From Rhizobium viscosum (lineage in GTDB: Bacteria; Pseudomonadota; Alphaproteobacteria; Rhizobiales; Rhizobiaceae), in NCBI RefSeq assembly GCF_014873945.1, contig NZ_JADBEC010000002.1:992001-1056000 (forward strand): a stretch of 64,000 bases of DNA. Direction: 5' to 3'. Positions 9,368 through 18,077 of the stretch are shown here, one piece after another. Every line of letters begins with the position of its first letter. The stretch's first letter is position 1. The notes under the pieces are model-generated. The model worked only from the letters and a program-made list of their open reading frames with translations, was not told the origin of the DNA and made no database searches. The translations under genes and the position numbers were made by a program.

Positions 9368-10180
9368 ATGGTAGTCAAAAAGAAGGGCAGCGCTGACATA
9401 TTCACACTGAAGTCAGGCACGCAACTCAAGTCCGTTTTGAAACAAGTCACGCACGTCTATCACGGCGGCGCATGTTGCGAGACTGACGGTGTAGGATTTG
9501 CCTTGCCCGACAACCGGTCGATCACCGAAATCGTTGTCGACGCCACCAACGGATTCATCCCGCTGTGGGACATCAATGTGACCTTGAATTGGAGGTTTCA
9601 GGAGGCGTCTCTAAGACAGTTCGCTGATCCCGACGCCGTCAAATCTTATCTACGGACGCTGTTTGGCGAGACGCTGATCAAATGGGGAAAGGCGGTTCCG
9701 ATCAAATTCTCAGAAACTTCCGAACCGTGGGATTTCGAGATCGTCGTCAAGACACAGGATAATTGTAGCTCCTTAGGCTGCACCCTGGCGCGCGCCTTCT
9801 TCCCGGACGCCGGACAACACGAGCTCGTACTCTTTCCGAAAATGTTCGAGCAAGTGCGCAAAGAGCAAATCGAGACCCTCGCGCACGAGCTCGGTCACGT
9901 GTTCGGACTGCGCCATTTCTTTGCGAAAGTGTCAGAAACGGGCTCCGCGAGCGAAATCTTCGGTACCCATGATCCTCTCTCCATTATGAATTATGGGCCT
10001 CAGAGTGTCCTGACAACCACCGATATCGACGATCTCGCACGCCTTTATCAAGAAGCCTGGAGTGGCTCCCTGACTGAGATAAACGGTACACCGATCCGCT
10101 TAATGCAGCCGTTCAGTCATTTTCGACAGAAAGCGCAGATGCCGCCTCAGTTCTCATTGGTGGCTCGGACAATCATCTAG
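9368..10180 (+). CDS. Matrixin-type (M10) zinc metalloprotease
   Basis: 270-aa metzincin protease. The zinc site HELGHVFGLRHF (H173, E174, H177, H183) fits HExxHxxGxxH and is followed by a Met-turn (SIMNYG, Met207). A short N-terminal region with a Cys pair (GACCETD, about residues 35-40) precedes the catalytic domain; whether it acts as a cysteine switch is unknown. No signal peptide is present. The ATG at 9368 has GGGGGAGG just upstream. It is divergent from the subtilase and is followed by the GMC oxidoreductase on the same strand. Confidence 0.88.
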   Translation: MVVKKKGSADIFTLKSGTQLKSVLKQVTHVYHGGACCETDGVGFALPDNRSITEIVVDATNGFIPLWDINVTLNWRFQEASLRQFADPDAVKSYLRTLFGETLIKWGKAVPIKFSETSEPWDFEIVVKTQDNCSSLGCTLARAFFPDAGQHELVLFPKMFEQVRKEQIETLAHELGHVFGLRHFFAKVSETGSASEIFGTHDPLSIMNYGPQSVLTTTDIDDLARLYQEAWSGSLTEINGTPIRLMQPFSHFRQKAQMPPQFSLVARTII

Positions 10181-10475
10181 GCGACTGTCGGAGTGCTGAT
10201 CAGACCATCGTCGAGGCGCCGGATGATTTGTATGTCCACGCACTTCGGCGCCAATCTACGACGCGAAAGGTCAGCCCAACGGTGTCGCTATCGACCATAT
10301 CTGGATCGAGGGATCTGTTTCACCGACAAGCCCCGTTGTTGCGGCCCGGTCATGCAAAGGATCGCTTCGGAAAAGATCGAGGAAGCGAAAAAGCAGTTGT
10401 GGCTGATGCAAGCGTAGCCCTGCTCATCTTCAGAATTCAGGATCCGAAATGCACGTATAGCTACAGGAGCAGTCC
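10181..10475. other. Intergenic stretch, possible gene remnant
   Basis: Between matrixin and GMC genes. One frame ends in a charged, helix-like tail (ASEKIEEAKKQLWLMQA, stop near 10417) and another frame earlier reads plausibly (PDDLYVHALRRQ), which could mean a small frameshifted gene. Neither part has a ribosome binding site or a family I recognise. Confidence 0.3.
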
Positions 10476-12269
10476 ATGTTCACGATCCGGTTCGTCACCG
10501 AGCAGTACGCTCCTGGACAAACCGTTACCCTCCGCTGGGCGCCAAACTGGGACTTGGAACGAGGTGGCGTTTTCAAGGACGGCGCATGGACCTTCGACCT
10601 TGACGAGGCTGCGTTCCCGAACGGGATCGAATTCAAGTTCGTGCTGACGCCGGCGCGCTGGATGCTCGGGCAGAATCTTTTTCTCGCGCGCGCTGATCTG
10701 GCCGATGTGCATGACTACGTGGCACCGCAAATCGCCTTTCAGGCCGTCGAAGCCCTGGTCACGGAAAACGGGCTCGTCGCGCAACGTTTCTTCGTCCGCA
10801 ACCTTGATCCCAATCATGAATACGACGTGATCGTCGTGGGGTCGGGAATGGGCGGCGGGCTGCTCGCTTCACGATTGGCCGAAGAGGGCGCGGACGTTTT
10901 GGTCCTGGAAGCAGGTTCATTTCTGTTTCCGACCCATATCGGAAACCTGCCGCGGCGCCTGAAGATCGGGCAATTCGACAAGCATGTCTGGTCGCTCTGG
11001 CCGGACTTCAAGGTCAAGAACTTTGTTAACGAGCCAGGATCGGAGTTTGCCGGCGCGCAAGCGTTTAATCTCGGAGGTCGCTCGGTTTTTTGGGGCGGAT
11101 TAATTCCGCGCCAGGTAGGCTATGAACTGGCGGCGTGGCCGGCGACGGTCAGAGACTATCTGCTCGGGCCTGGATATCCGGCCGCAGAGAGGGTGATGAA
11201 TGTCGTCCCACCCGCCCCCTCGAACTACCAGGCCGCCACAAGAGAGTTTCTGCAGAACGCGCTGCCGGGCTATGTTGCAGAAGACGCGTCCATGGCCGTG
11301 CAGTATCGAGGCGCCACCCGCTGGTCCATTCCGGCAGGCTTCTTCTCCACGGCCGACCTGCTGATGGAGGATCGCCTCTTGGACGGGCTTGCCGCGGCCC
11401 AGGCCAAGCCAACCGTCAATCTCAATTTCGCAGTGTGGAGGGTCGTGAAAGATCCCGCTGCTCAGCGACGCGTCGTCGGTGTGGAAGGCTGGGATCTGCT
11501 AGGCCAAAAGGCGCGCACGTTCAAAGCCAGGAAAGTGGTTCTGGCGGCAGGCACAATTGAGTCTGCCAAGATTGCGCTCCAGAGCGGCCTCGTCGACCCG
11601 TCTGGTAAGATTGGACAGGGCATCACGGATCACACGATCCGCTATCGCCATTTCACGCTTCCTCCCGGCGCCCCGCAGTCCAGTGCGATCGATTCCGCCA
11701 AAGTGATATTGCGGCATCCGACGGCGGCGGACGGTTCTCACGCATTCGACATCGTGGTGGAACTCGGAAGCGACTTCAACCAAGGTCGATATATCGACCC
11801 TGAAAACCTGGCCCGCGAACGCGCAGCACGCGCCGACTGGATGCTCTGCGAACTTGTTTTCATGAGCTATTCGGCCTTGAACGAAGGCAATGTCGTGGCA
11901 GCAACGGGCAATCCGGCGGATCCCGTGAGCCTCGCATTCGCACGAAGCATGCCGACCGCTGCAGATCTCGCCGAGCAAGATGCCCTCGCCGCCCAGCTAT
12001 TCGCGACCATCGGGGCGCAACCTGTTCTCGGCGAAAACAGCCTGGCTTTGCAGTTTGCAGACCTCGGTGGGGTCGCTCACGAGGTTGGGACATTGAGGAT
12101 GTCCGGCAACGGGACCGGCGTCGTCGATGCCGACCTGAAATTCGAGGGATACGACAATCTCTACGCCTGCGACAATTCCGTGTTTCCCGCTTCTCCTGCG
12201 GCAAATCCGAGCCTGACGCTGGCGGCATTGGCGATGCGCCTGGCTACCGAATTGACGACAGCTGGCTGA
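10476..12269 (+). CDS. GMC oxidoreductase with N-terminal beta-sandwich domain
   Basis: 597-aa flavoenzyme. Residues 1-95 form an extra domain (TVTLRWAPNW, FPNGIEFKFVL, WMLGQNLFL) resembling a CBM20/48-type carbohydrate-binding Ig fold. The FAD-binding Rossmann motif follows at 116-146 (YDVIVVGSGMGGG...VLVLEAG). The C-terminal GMC segment has the catalytic His region (GGVAHEVGTLRM) and the NPSLTLAALAMR motif. Substrate is probably an alcohol or sugar but is not readable. No signal peptide. AGGAGCAG precedes the ATG. Same strand as matrixin, about 300 bp downstream, so co-transcription is possible. The end product of such oxidases is often H2O2. Confidence 0.88.
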   Translation: MFTIRFVTEQYAPGQTVTLRWAPNWDLERGGVFKDGAWTFDLDEAAFPNGIEFKFVLTPARWMLGQNLFLARADLADVHDYVAPQIAFQAVEALVTENGLVAQRFFVRNLDPNHEYDVIVVGSGMGGGLLASRLAEEGADVLVLEAGSFLFPTHIGNLPRRLKIGQFDKHVWSLWPDFKVKNFVNEPGSEFAGAQAFNLGGRSVFWGGLIPRQVGYELAAWPATVRDYLLGPGYPAAERVMNVVPPAPSNYQAATREFLQNALPGYVAEDASMAVQYRGATRWSIPAGFFSTADLLMEDRLLDGLAAAQAKPTVNLNFAVWRVVKDPAAQRRVVGVEGWDLLGQKARTFKARKVVLAAGTIESAKIALQSGLVDPSGKIGQGITDHTIRYRHFTLPPGAPQSSAIDSAKVILRHPTAADGSHAFDIVVELGSDFNQGRYIDPENLARERAARADWMLCELVFMSYSALNEGNVVAATGNPADPVSLAFARSMPTAADLAEQDALAAQLFATIGAQPVLGENSLALQFADLGGVAHEVGTLRMSGNGTGVVDADLKFEGYDNLYACDNSVFPASPAANPSLTLAALAMRLATELTTAG

Positions 12270-12328
12270 GGGCGATGCGCAGGCCAGCTGAACCTGCATA
12301 TTTTGGCGTCATCCATGCCTCCAAGCAG

Positions 12329-12739
12329 CTAGGGTGCCGAAGCCGTCCAGTCTTCGACACGTAGGCCGGGCACGCGATCGAACTCACGCCGATTATTCGT
12401 GACCAGTATCAGTCCTCTTGAACGCGCGTGGCCAGCAATCAGTTGGTCGTAAGGTCCGATCGGGGTTCCGCTGCGTGCGAGCTCGAAACGCAGTTGACCT
12501 GTATGGCTTGCAGCCATTTGGTCGTATGCAAGTACTTCGAGCCGAGCGGCAAAACCTTCGACGACGGACAGATTTCGTTCTGGCATTGCTGACTTTTCCG
12601 CTCCGTATATCAGTTCCATCAAACTGACAGAACTAATGCACAGTTGACCATGGTGGCGGTTGAAAGCCTCGCGCACTTGCTGTGGCCGGTTCTTCACTGT
12701 GAAAATGCAGATGTTGGTATCCAGCATGTATTTCAGCAT
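12329..12739 (-). CDS. vapC: VapC-type PIN-domain RNase toxin
   Basis: 136-aa PIN-domain toxin expected to cleave RNA. Acidic residues are in place: D7 in MLDTNICIF, E42 in SLMELIYGAEKS, D98 in IGPYDQLIAGHA and the C-terminal VTNNRREFDRV segment. Its ATG overlaps the vapB stop by one base (TAATG), typical of toxin-antitoxin coupling. All core residues are intact, so it is probably active. Confidence 0.94.
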   Translation of the reverse strand: MLKYMLDTNICIFTVKNRPQQVREAFNRHHGQLCISSVSLMELIYGAEKSAMPERNLSVVEGFAARLEVLAYDQMAASHTGQLRFELARSGTPIGPYDQLIAGHARSRGLILVTNNRREFDRVPGLRVEDWTASAP

Positions 12740-12969
12740 TAAAATGCCTCGCGCTCCTGCAAGGCTGGCTGATCGCGCTCGCTCATGAAGTCAGCTGTTG
12801 CTGCCTCACCTTCGAACCAACTGTCCCAAACCTCACCGGCGGGGGCTATGATCCGGGTACGTCCGACTGCCACGATGTCGACGCGTTTTACACCGTCAGG
12901 CAGGGCAACGGCCTTGGGGAGCCGAATTGCCTGGCTACGATTGCTTTGAAATACTGCGCCTTGCTCCAT
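12739..12969 (-). CDS. vapB: VapB-type antitoxin
   Basis: 76-aa antitoxin with an N-terminal AbrB/SpoVT-type swapped-hairpin DNA-binding domain (AVFQSNRSQAIRLPKAVALP) and a C-terminal acidic tail (FMSERDQPALQEREAF) that would occupy the VapC active site. The ATG at 12969 has GGAAGGA seven bases upstream, so a start at 13008 is rejected. It should repress its own promoter through the inverted repeats upstream. Confidence 0.93.
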   Translation of the reverse strand: MEQGAVFQSNRSQAIRLPKAVALPDGVKRVDIVAVGRTRIIAPAGEVWDSWFEGEAATADFMSERDQPALQEREAF

Positions 12970-12998
12970 CGCCCAGTCCTTCCGAGATATACGAATGC

Positions 12999-13043
12999 CA
13001 TATCCCATCTAAAACGGCAGGAGGGATATGTCAATGGGATATA
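12999..13043 (-). promoter_or_regulatory. vapBC promoter with overlapping palindromic operator
   Basis: On the minus strand a TTGACA -35 (13029-13034), 17-base spacer and TAGATG -10 (13006-13011) form a good sigma-70 promoter. An inverted repeat CATATCCC (12999-13006) / GGGATATG (13023-13030) overlaps both elements. A further GGGATATA copy sits at 13036-13043 and a related GATATACG at 12986-12993. This is what an autoregulatory VapB/VapBC operator should look like. Confidence 0.75.
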
Positions 13044-13508
13044 CGTCAACTGGGCGAACAGGAGAACGACTTCGATGGCTGTGGTCCGATAGACCTGTTC
13101 CCGACCACATGCGCTGAGCACAGCGAGGGCAGGGCGTGATATCCGCCGTATGCCAAAAGATCGATCTGCCGTCATATAGGCCCCCGCTGCCGGCAATCCC
13201 TATCGCTCGCCGAGGTAAACCCGGTGATGTTGATGTGTGTCAGCTCTACCTCGGCGTTGATCTAGCGTGCGCCGCCACGAGCGAAGGAAAGATATTCGCC
13301 GACCACAACGGGATAAACGTCTTATCTGCCGTTGATCGCCATCATGCCTGCGCTTCATCCGTCACCGGGGGTGCGGTGCAATCATTCCTCTGGAGGTCCG
13401 CCAAAGTGAACCGTGCGGCAAAGACAAGCGGCCGGAGAACCGTTCTTTCCAAAAAGGCCGAGCCCTATAGGCAAAGGCACACCATCGCCGAGCCGCATAC
13501 CCTATTGC
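13044..13508. other. Intergenic region, nothing recognised
   Basis: About 465 bp between the vapBC promoter and the 3' end of the AraC gene. No open frame has both a ribosome binding site and a recognisable product. No repeats were seen. Confidence 0.5.
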
Positions 13509-14540
13509 TCAGCCGGAAAAGGTGGCAGCAACGTTTGGGGCGTGGCCATAGCGCTTGCGGAAGGCATTGGAGAAATACTGGCTCGAATTGAACCCACAGG
13601 AAAAGGCGATCTCCGTGATGCTGTTTCGCCCCGGTGTCTTCAGGAGGCGCGAGGCCTCTTCCAGCCGCAGGTGCTGCAGATATTGCCGCGGCGTCATGTT
13701 GGTCAGTCGCTTGCAATATTCTGAGAAGCGGGTGCGAGACAGGCCGCATTCCTCGGCCATTGAATCGAGGCTCCAGTCTTCGCCGAGCGCGAAGGCCAGG
13801 CGGCGCAGGAAGATCGCCACCGTGTGCTGCGATGTCGACAGATCGGGATCGAGCTTCGGCGCCTGCTCGGTCATGCGATCGATCAGACTCAGCATGATCG
13901 TATTGATCGCCACCTTCAGCCGGGTTTCGCCATCTTCAGGCGTGCGGCCGAGCAAGATCGAGGGCACGGCTTCGAAGGCGCGGCAGAGATCGGCGCCACC
14001 ATCCCAGACCGGCTGGTTGTTCTGCGTCAGCAATCCGCCGAGTGTGCGGGCTTCCTCGTTTGAAAAGACCATCCAGCTCGGCCATTCCCAGGCTTCACTC
14101 GGGCGCCTCAGCCCCGCATCGAGAATGATCCACAGCAGCCGGCTCGCATCGACGACGGGATTGCCGATCGAATGCAGCTGCCAGGGGCGGATGACGATGA
14201 ACTGGCCCTGCTCAAAATCGTAGGTCCGGTCGTCAACCACGAGATTGAGGTTTCCGCGGGCGAGATAGGCGATCTTGAATCCTTCGTTGCAGTGGCGACC
14301 AAGCCCCCAGCTCTGCGTATAACGCGCATCCCAGAAGCCGACTGTGCGGACGCCCGGCAGGCGGTCGCCGAGCGACTGGCCGGGATAGCTGCCGCGCGTC
14401 CACGCGTGCAGCTCGACCTCGCCCCGCGCGGCGGCGGCCTGCAATTCGCGGCAATTGTCGGCATACATCATCGAATCCGGCTGGCGAAAGACGGAGGGGC
14501 GACGGATATCGGCTGGTTTGATGACGGTGTGCTTATTCAT
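13509..14540 (-). CDS. AraC family regulator, divergent from sugar ABC operon
   Basis: 343-aa regulator. The middle (about 60-170) is a cupin-like sugar-sensing domain (CNEGFKIAYLARGNLNLVV, RPWQLHSIGNP), and the C-terminus (about 240-340) carries two helix-turn-helix units (SLDSMAEECGLSRTRFSEYC; SITEIAFSCGFNSSQYFSNAFRKRYG). It is transcribed away from the epimerase-ABC operon, with 158 bp between start codons. Activation of that operon by the transported sugar or derivative is the simplest reading. Confidence 0.92.
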   Translation of the reverse strand: MNKHTVIKPADIRRPSVFRQPDSMMYADNCRELQAAAARGEVELHAWTRGSYPGQSLGDRLPGVRTVGFWDARYTQSWGLGRHCNEGFKIAYLARGNLNLVVDDRTYDFEQGQFIVIRPWQLHSIGNPVVDASRLLWIILDAGLRRPSEAWEWPSWMVFSNEEARTLGGLLTQNNQPVWDGGADLCRAFEAVPSILLGRTPEDGETRLKVAINTIMLSLIDRMTEQAPKLDPDLSTSQHTVAIFLRRLAFALGEDWSLDSMAEECGLSRTRFSEYCKRLTNMTPRQYLQHLRLEEASRLLKTPGRNSITEIAFSCGFNSSQYFSNAFRKRYGHAPNVAATFSG

Positions 14541-14698
14541 TTCACGCGCCTCCCAACGCAGAAAAATGACTTAAGAAATTTACCACTGTTGTGGGGCGCA
14601 AGTTTTACCGAGTCAAGTCTGCCAGTATCGGCTCAAAGGATAGGCGACCATGCCAGAGGAGATCGGGGCATGACCGCCGCAATCCAGGAGGAGGGGAC

Positions 14699-15583
14699 GT
14701 GAAGATCGCATTCAACCTGCTCGTGCTGGGAGCGGAGATCACGACAGCGCATGCCCGCCAGCTTGAGAGACTGAAGGCGTTGGGTTACGACGCGGTCGAG
14801 ATTCCCGTTTTTTCCGGAAAGCCGGATCACTATGCCACCCTCGGCAAGATGCTGCGCGATATCGGTCTCTCGGCTGGTGCTGCTGCGGTCGCGACGCCGG
14901 AAGCCAATCCCGTGAGCGCAGACCCTGCAATCCGTCAACGCGCCCGCGACCATCACCGATGGATCGTCGATTGCACTCATGCGATGGGCGGAGAAGTGAT
15001 CGCCGGTCCGGTCCATTCTCCTGTCGGCGTCTTCACGGGCTTCGGTCCCACGTCTGAGGAACGCAGCAATTGCGTGGAGGCCATGCGGATGCTTGCAGAA
15101 TATGCCGCACCCGCCGGCGTCCGCATCTCCGCGGAAGCCGTCAATCGTTTCGAGTGCTACCTGATGTCGACGATCGCTGCGGCCTCCGCGATCTACCGCG
15201 AGGTCGATCACCCGAACTACGGTTACATGTTCGATACGTTCCATGCCAATATCGAGGAAAAGGATCCACCGGCGACTTACGAACGTTACCATCGGGAGAT
15301 CAACCACTACCACGTTTCGGAGAACGATCGCGGCATTCCGGGGACCGGCCACGTGCCCTTCGCCCGCCATTTCGAAGCGCTTCACCGTTGCGGTTACGAC
15401 GGCTGGCTGACAATCGAATCCTTCAGCCGCGTCCTACCGGAGCTTGCGGGAGCCACACGCGTCTGGCGGGATCTCTTCGACGAGCTCGACACGCTTTTCG
15501 CCGACAGCGTCGCCTTCGTTCGCAGGGAATGGGACGCTGCGGGAGAGCGCGCGGCGTCGCGTTCGGAGGGACCGGGAGAATGA
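14699..15583 (+). CDS. Sugar isomerase/epimerase, ketose 3-epimerase-like TIM barrel
   Basis: 294-aa xylose-isomerase-like TIM barrel. The spacing of AEAVNRFE, MFDTFHANIEE, HYHVSENDRGIPGTG and LTIESF resembles the metal-site motifs of D-tagatose/D-psicose/L-ribulose 3-epimerases (Glu, Asp, His, Glu). It probably interconverts a ketose brought in by the downstream ABC transporter; hydroxypyruvate-isomerase-like activity is an alternative. The GTG at 14699 has AGGAGGAGGGG directly upstream, so an earlier start at 14591 is unlikely. Its stop overlaps the next ATG as ATGA. Confidence 0.88.
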   Translation: MKIAFNLLVLGAEITTAHARQLERLKALGYDAVEIPVFSGKPDHYATLGKMLRDIGLSAGAAAVATPEANPVSADPAIRQRARDHHRWIVDCTHAMGGEVIAGPVHSPVGVFTGFGPTSEERSNCVEAMRMLAEYAAPAGVRISAEAVNRFECYLMSTIAAASAIYREVDHPNYGYMFDTFHANIEEKDPPATYERYHREINHYHVSENDRGIPGTGHVPFARHFEALHRCGYDGWLTIESFSRVLPELAGATRVWRDLFDELDTLFADSVAFVRREWDAAGERAASRSEGPGE

Positions 15584-17094
15584 CCGTACCAGCGCTTGAA
15601 ATGGTCGGCATTACCAAGACCTTTCCCGGAGTGCTTGCGCTCGACCAGGTCGATTTCGACTGCCTCCCAGGAGAGGTACACGCGATATGCGGCGAGAACG
15701 GCGCCGGCAAGTCGACGCTGATGAAGGTCCTCGGCGGCAGCTACCGCCCGGATGGCGGCGAGATTCGCATTCGCGGCCGGGCCGTGCATTTCACCCATCC
15801 TCAACAGGCCAAGGCTGCCGGTATCTCCATCATCCATCAGGAACTCAGCTTGTTGCCCTATCGCAGCGTGGCGGAAAATATCTTCGTGGGCCAAGAGCCC
15901 TCGCGTTGCGGCATTCTCGACCGGGGCGAGATGCGCCGCCGCAGCGTGGCGTTGCTGCAGCGTCTCGGTGCCGATGTCGACCCGGACCGGCAAGTGTCGA
16001 CGCTTTCGATCGCTGGCCAACAGCTGGTGGAAATCGCCAAGGCGTTGCTGCTCGATGCGCAGGTTCTCGTCATGGACGAGCCGACGGCCGCCCTTGACGA
16101 ACGCGACGCCCAGGCCCTGCTGCAACTCGTGCGCAGCTTGCGCAGCGAAGGCGTCGCGATCGTCTATATCTCGCACAGAATGCCCGAGATCATGGCTGCC
16201 GCCGATCGCATCACGGTGCTGAAGGACGGCCGCAGGATCTGGACGAAATCGCGTGAAGACGCTGATATCGGCTCGATCATCAAGGCGATGGTTGGTCGTG
16301 ATCTCAAGGACTTCTACCCACCGGCGCCGCCGGCCGAGCCCGGCCGTTCATTGCTTTCGATTGAAAAGGGAGGGAATGCCTTCCTCCATGGTATCGATCT
16401 CGATATCCGCGCGGGCGAGATCATCGGTATCGCCGGGTTGGAAGATTCCGGCAAGGCGGCGCTCGCGCAGGCGATCATCGGCGATGAACCGCTGACAACG
16501 GGTACGATCAGGCTTGGCGATAGGCGCCAGGCAATCGGCTCGCCGCGCCGCGCGACGAGCCGCGGCATCGGCTATCTGCCGGGCGACCGCAAGCGGGAAG
16601 GGCTGTTGCTGCGTCAGTCTGTGCGGGACAATGCGCTGTTGACACTGCGATCGATGGCGAATTTCTTCACCCGCCCCGAAAGCGGGGCCTTCTCGGGAAG
16701 CCGCATCGATGAAGTGCTGCGCGCGATGGACGTGCGGGCTGCCGATTTCGGTCAGCCGATCGGTTCCCTTTCCGGTGGCAATCAGCAGAAGGTCATCATC
16801 GCCCGCTGGCTTGCCCGGCAATCGGATATCCTCGTCTTCGTCGAGCCGACTCGCGGCATCGACATCGCCGCCAAGGCGGCAATCTACGAGGCGATGCGCA
16901 GCTTTGCCGACACTGGCCGCGGCATCATCGTCGTTTCTTCCGATATGCCTGAACTCATCGGCATTTCCGACCGCACGCTCGTGATGCATCAGGGCCGCAT
17001 TGCCGGCGAATTGCCGCGCGGGGCAAGTGAAGAAGCGGTGATGGCACTGTCGCTCGGCATCGACATGCGCCAGAAGCGAGGGGCCGTCGCATGA
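15580..17094 (+). CDS. Sugar ABC importer, double ATPase (RbsA/MglA type)
   Basis: 504-aa protein with two nucleotide-binding domains. The N-terminal half has canonical Walker A GENGAGKST, signature LSIAGQQ and Walker B VLVMDEPT. The C-terminal half has a degenerate Walker A (GLEDSGKAA) but intact signature (LSGGNQQK) and VFVEPTRGID, the usual asymmetry in carbohydrate CUT2 importers. It energises the two following permeases. The start overlaps the epimerase stop (ATGA), and its own stop overlaps the next ATG. A longer in-frame reading upstream only shadows the epimerase gene. Confidence 0.95.
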   Translation: MTVPALEMVGITKTFPGVLALDQVDFDCLPGEVHAICGENGAGKSTLMKVLGGSYRPDGGEIRIRGRAVHFTHPQQAKAAGISIIHQELSLLPYRSVAENIFVGQEPSRCGILDRGEMRRRSVALLQRLGADVDPDRQVSTLSIAGQQLVEIAKALLLDAQVLVMDEPTAALDERDAQALLQLVRSLRSEGVAIVYISHRMPEIMAAADRITVLKDGRRIWTKSREDADIGSIIKAMVGRDLKDFYPPAPPAEPGRSLLSIEKGGNAFLHGIDLDIRAGEIIGIAGLEDSGKAALAQAIIGDEPLTTGTIRLGDRRQAIGSPRRATSRGIGYLPGDRKREGLLLRQSVRDNALLTLRSMANFFTRPESGAFSGSRIDEVLRAMDVRAADFGQPIGSLSGGNQQKVIIARWLARQSDILVFVEPTRGIDIAAKAAIYEAMRSFADTGRGIIVVSSDMPELIGISDRTLVMHQGRIAGELPRGASEEAVMALSLGIDMRQKRGAVA

Positions 17095-18077
17095 GTGCCG
17101 AAACCCTTCCGACGACAACCCTTTCACAGCGCTCGATACGCCTTTCCGTCGCCGCCGTGCTCATGCTGGTTTCGGCCGGCATCTACGCAGTGACGGCGAT
17201 AGCGACGGGAGAGACAAGCCAACTGAATTTCGAAGGGCTTGCCGGCCTCTTCCAACGCATGGTCACGCTCGGCCTTGTCGGGCTTGGCCAGACCTTCGTC
17301 ATCCTGGTCGGCTCGATCGATCTTTCGGTGGCGGCGCTGATCAGCACCGTCGCGGTGCTTGCCTCATTCATCATGCAGGCGAATCCCGCAATGATCCTGC
17401 CGGCGATCCTTGCGTGCCTCGCCCTCTGCCTGATCGTTGGCGCCATCAACGGCCTACTCGTTGCCTATTGCGGTATCAATCCGCTTATCGCGACTCTCGG
17501 CACGGGCCTGACGATCCAGGGATTGCTCTCTGCGGCCTTCACCTATTTGCAGGGCTCGGTTGCACCGTCCTTCCAGGCCTTCGCCTATAGCGGTCTCCTC
17601 GGCATTCCCTATCCGGTCCTGCTGTTCATCGCGCTGACGGCAGTTGCGGGCCTGCTGTTGGCGCGTACCGTTTTCGGCGCGCGCATCTATGCCGTCGGCG
17701 GCAATCCGGAAGGCGCCCGTCTGGCCGGCATCCGCACGGAGCGCGTGGTCCTCGCTGCCCATGTCATAGCCAGCCTCTTTGCCGGCGTTGCCGGTCTCTA
17801 TCTTGCGGCCAGGCTGCAGTCGGGCACGCCCTGGATCGGCCGCGACGGCATCTATGACCTGGAATCGATCGCAGTCGCCGTCATCGGCGGCACGATCCTG
17901 GCCGGCGGCAAAGGTGGAGTCGCAGGCACGGTCGCCGGTGTGCTGCTCTTTGCGACGCTTGACACCAGTTTCAACATGCTGGGTGTCGATGCATTTCTCA
18001 AGCAGGTGCTGCGCGGCGCGATCGTGATTGTCGCCGTCGCCATCCATGCCGTGCGCAACAAGGGGCATGTCGCATGA
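17091..18077 (+). CDS. Sugar ABC importer permease 1 (RbsC type)
   Basis: 328-aa inner-membrane permease with about nine to ten hydrophobic segments. It carries the CUT2 permease signature (VGGNPEGARLAGIRTERV) and the LVGSIDLSVAALIS segment of BPD_transp_2 proteins. Overlaps neighbours by ATGA on both sides. With the second permease it probably forms a heterodimeric channel. Confidence 0.95.
   Translation: MSAETLPTTTLSQRSIRLSVAAVLMLVSAGIYAVTAIATGETSQLNFEGLAGLFQRMVTLGLVGLGQTFVILVGSIDLSVAALISTVAVLASFIMQANPAMILPAILACLALCLIVGAINGLLVAYCGINPLIATLGTGLTIQGLLSAAFTYLQGSVAPSFQAFAYSGLLGIPYPVLLFIALTAVAGLLLARTVFGARIYAVGGNPEGARLAGIRTERVVLAAHVIASLFAGVAGLYLAARLQSGTPWIGRDGIYDLESIAVAVIGGTILAGGKGGVAGTVAGVLLFATLDTSFNMLGVDAFLKQVLRGAIVIVAVAIHAVRNKGHVA

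Noticed and set aside
15070..15579. Upstream in-frame extension of the sugar ATPase
   Set aside because: Out of frame with and fully inside the epimerase gene; the ATG at 15580 in an ATGA overlap is the natural start.
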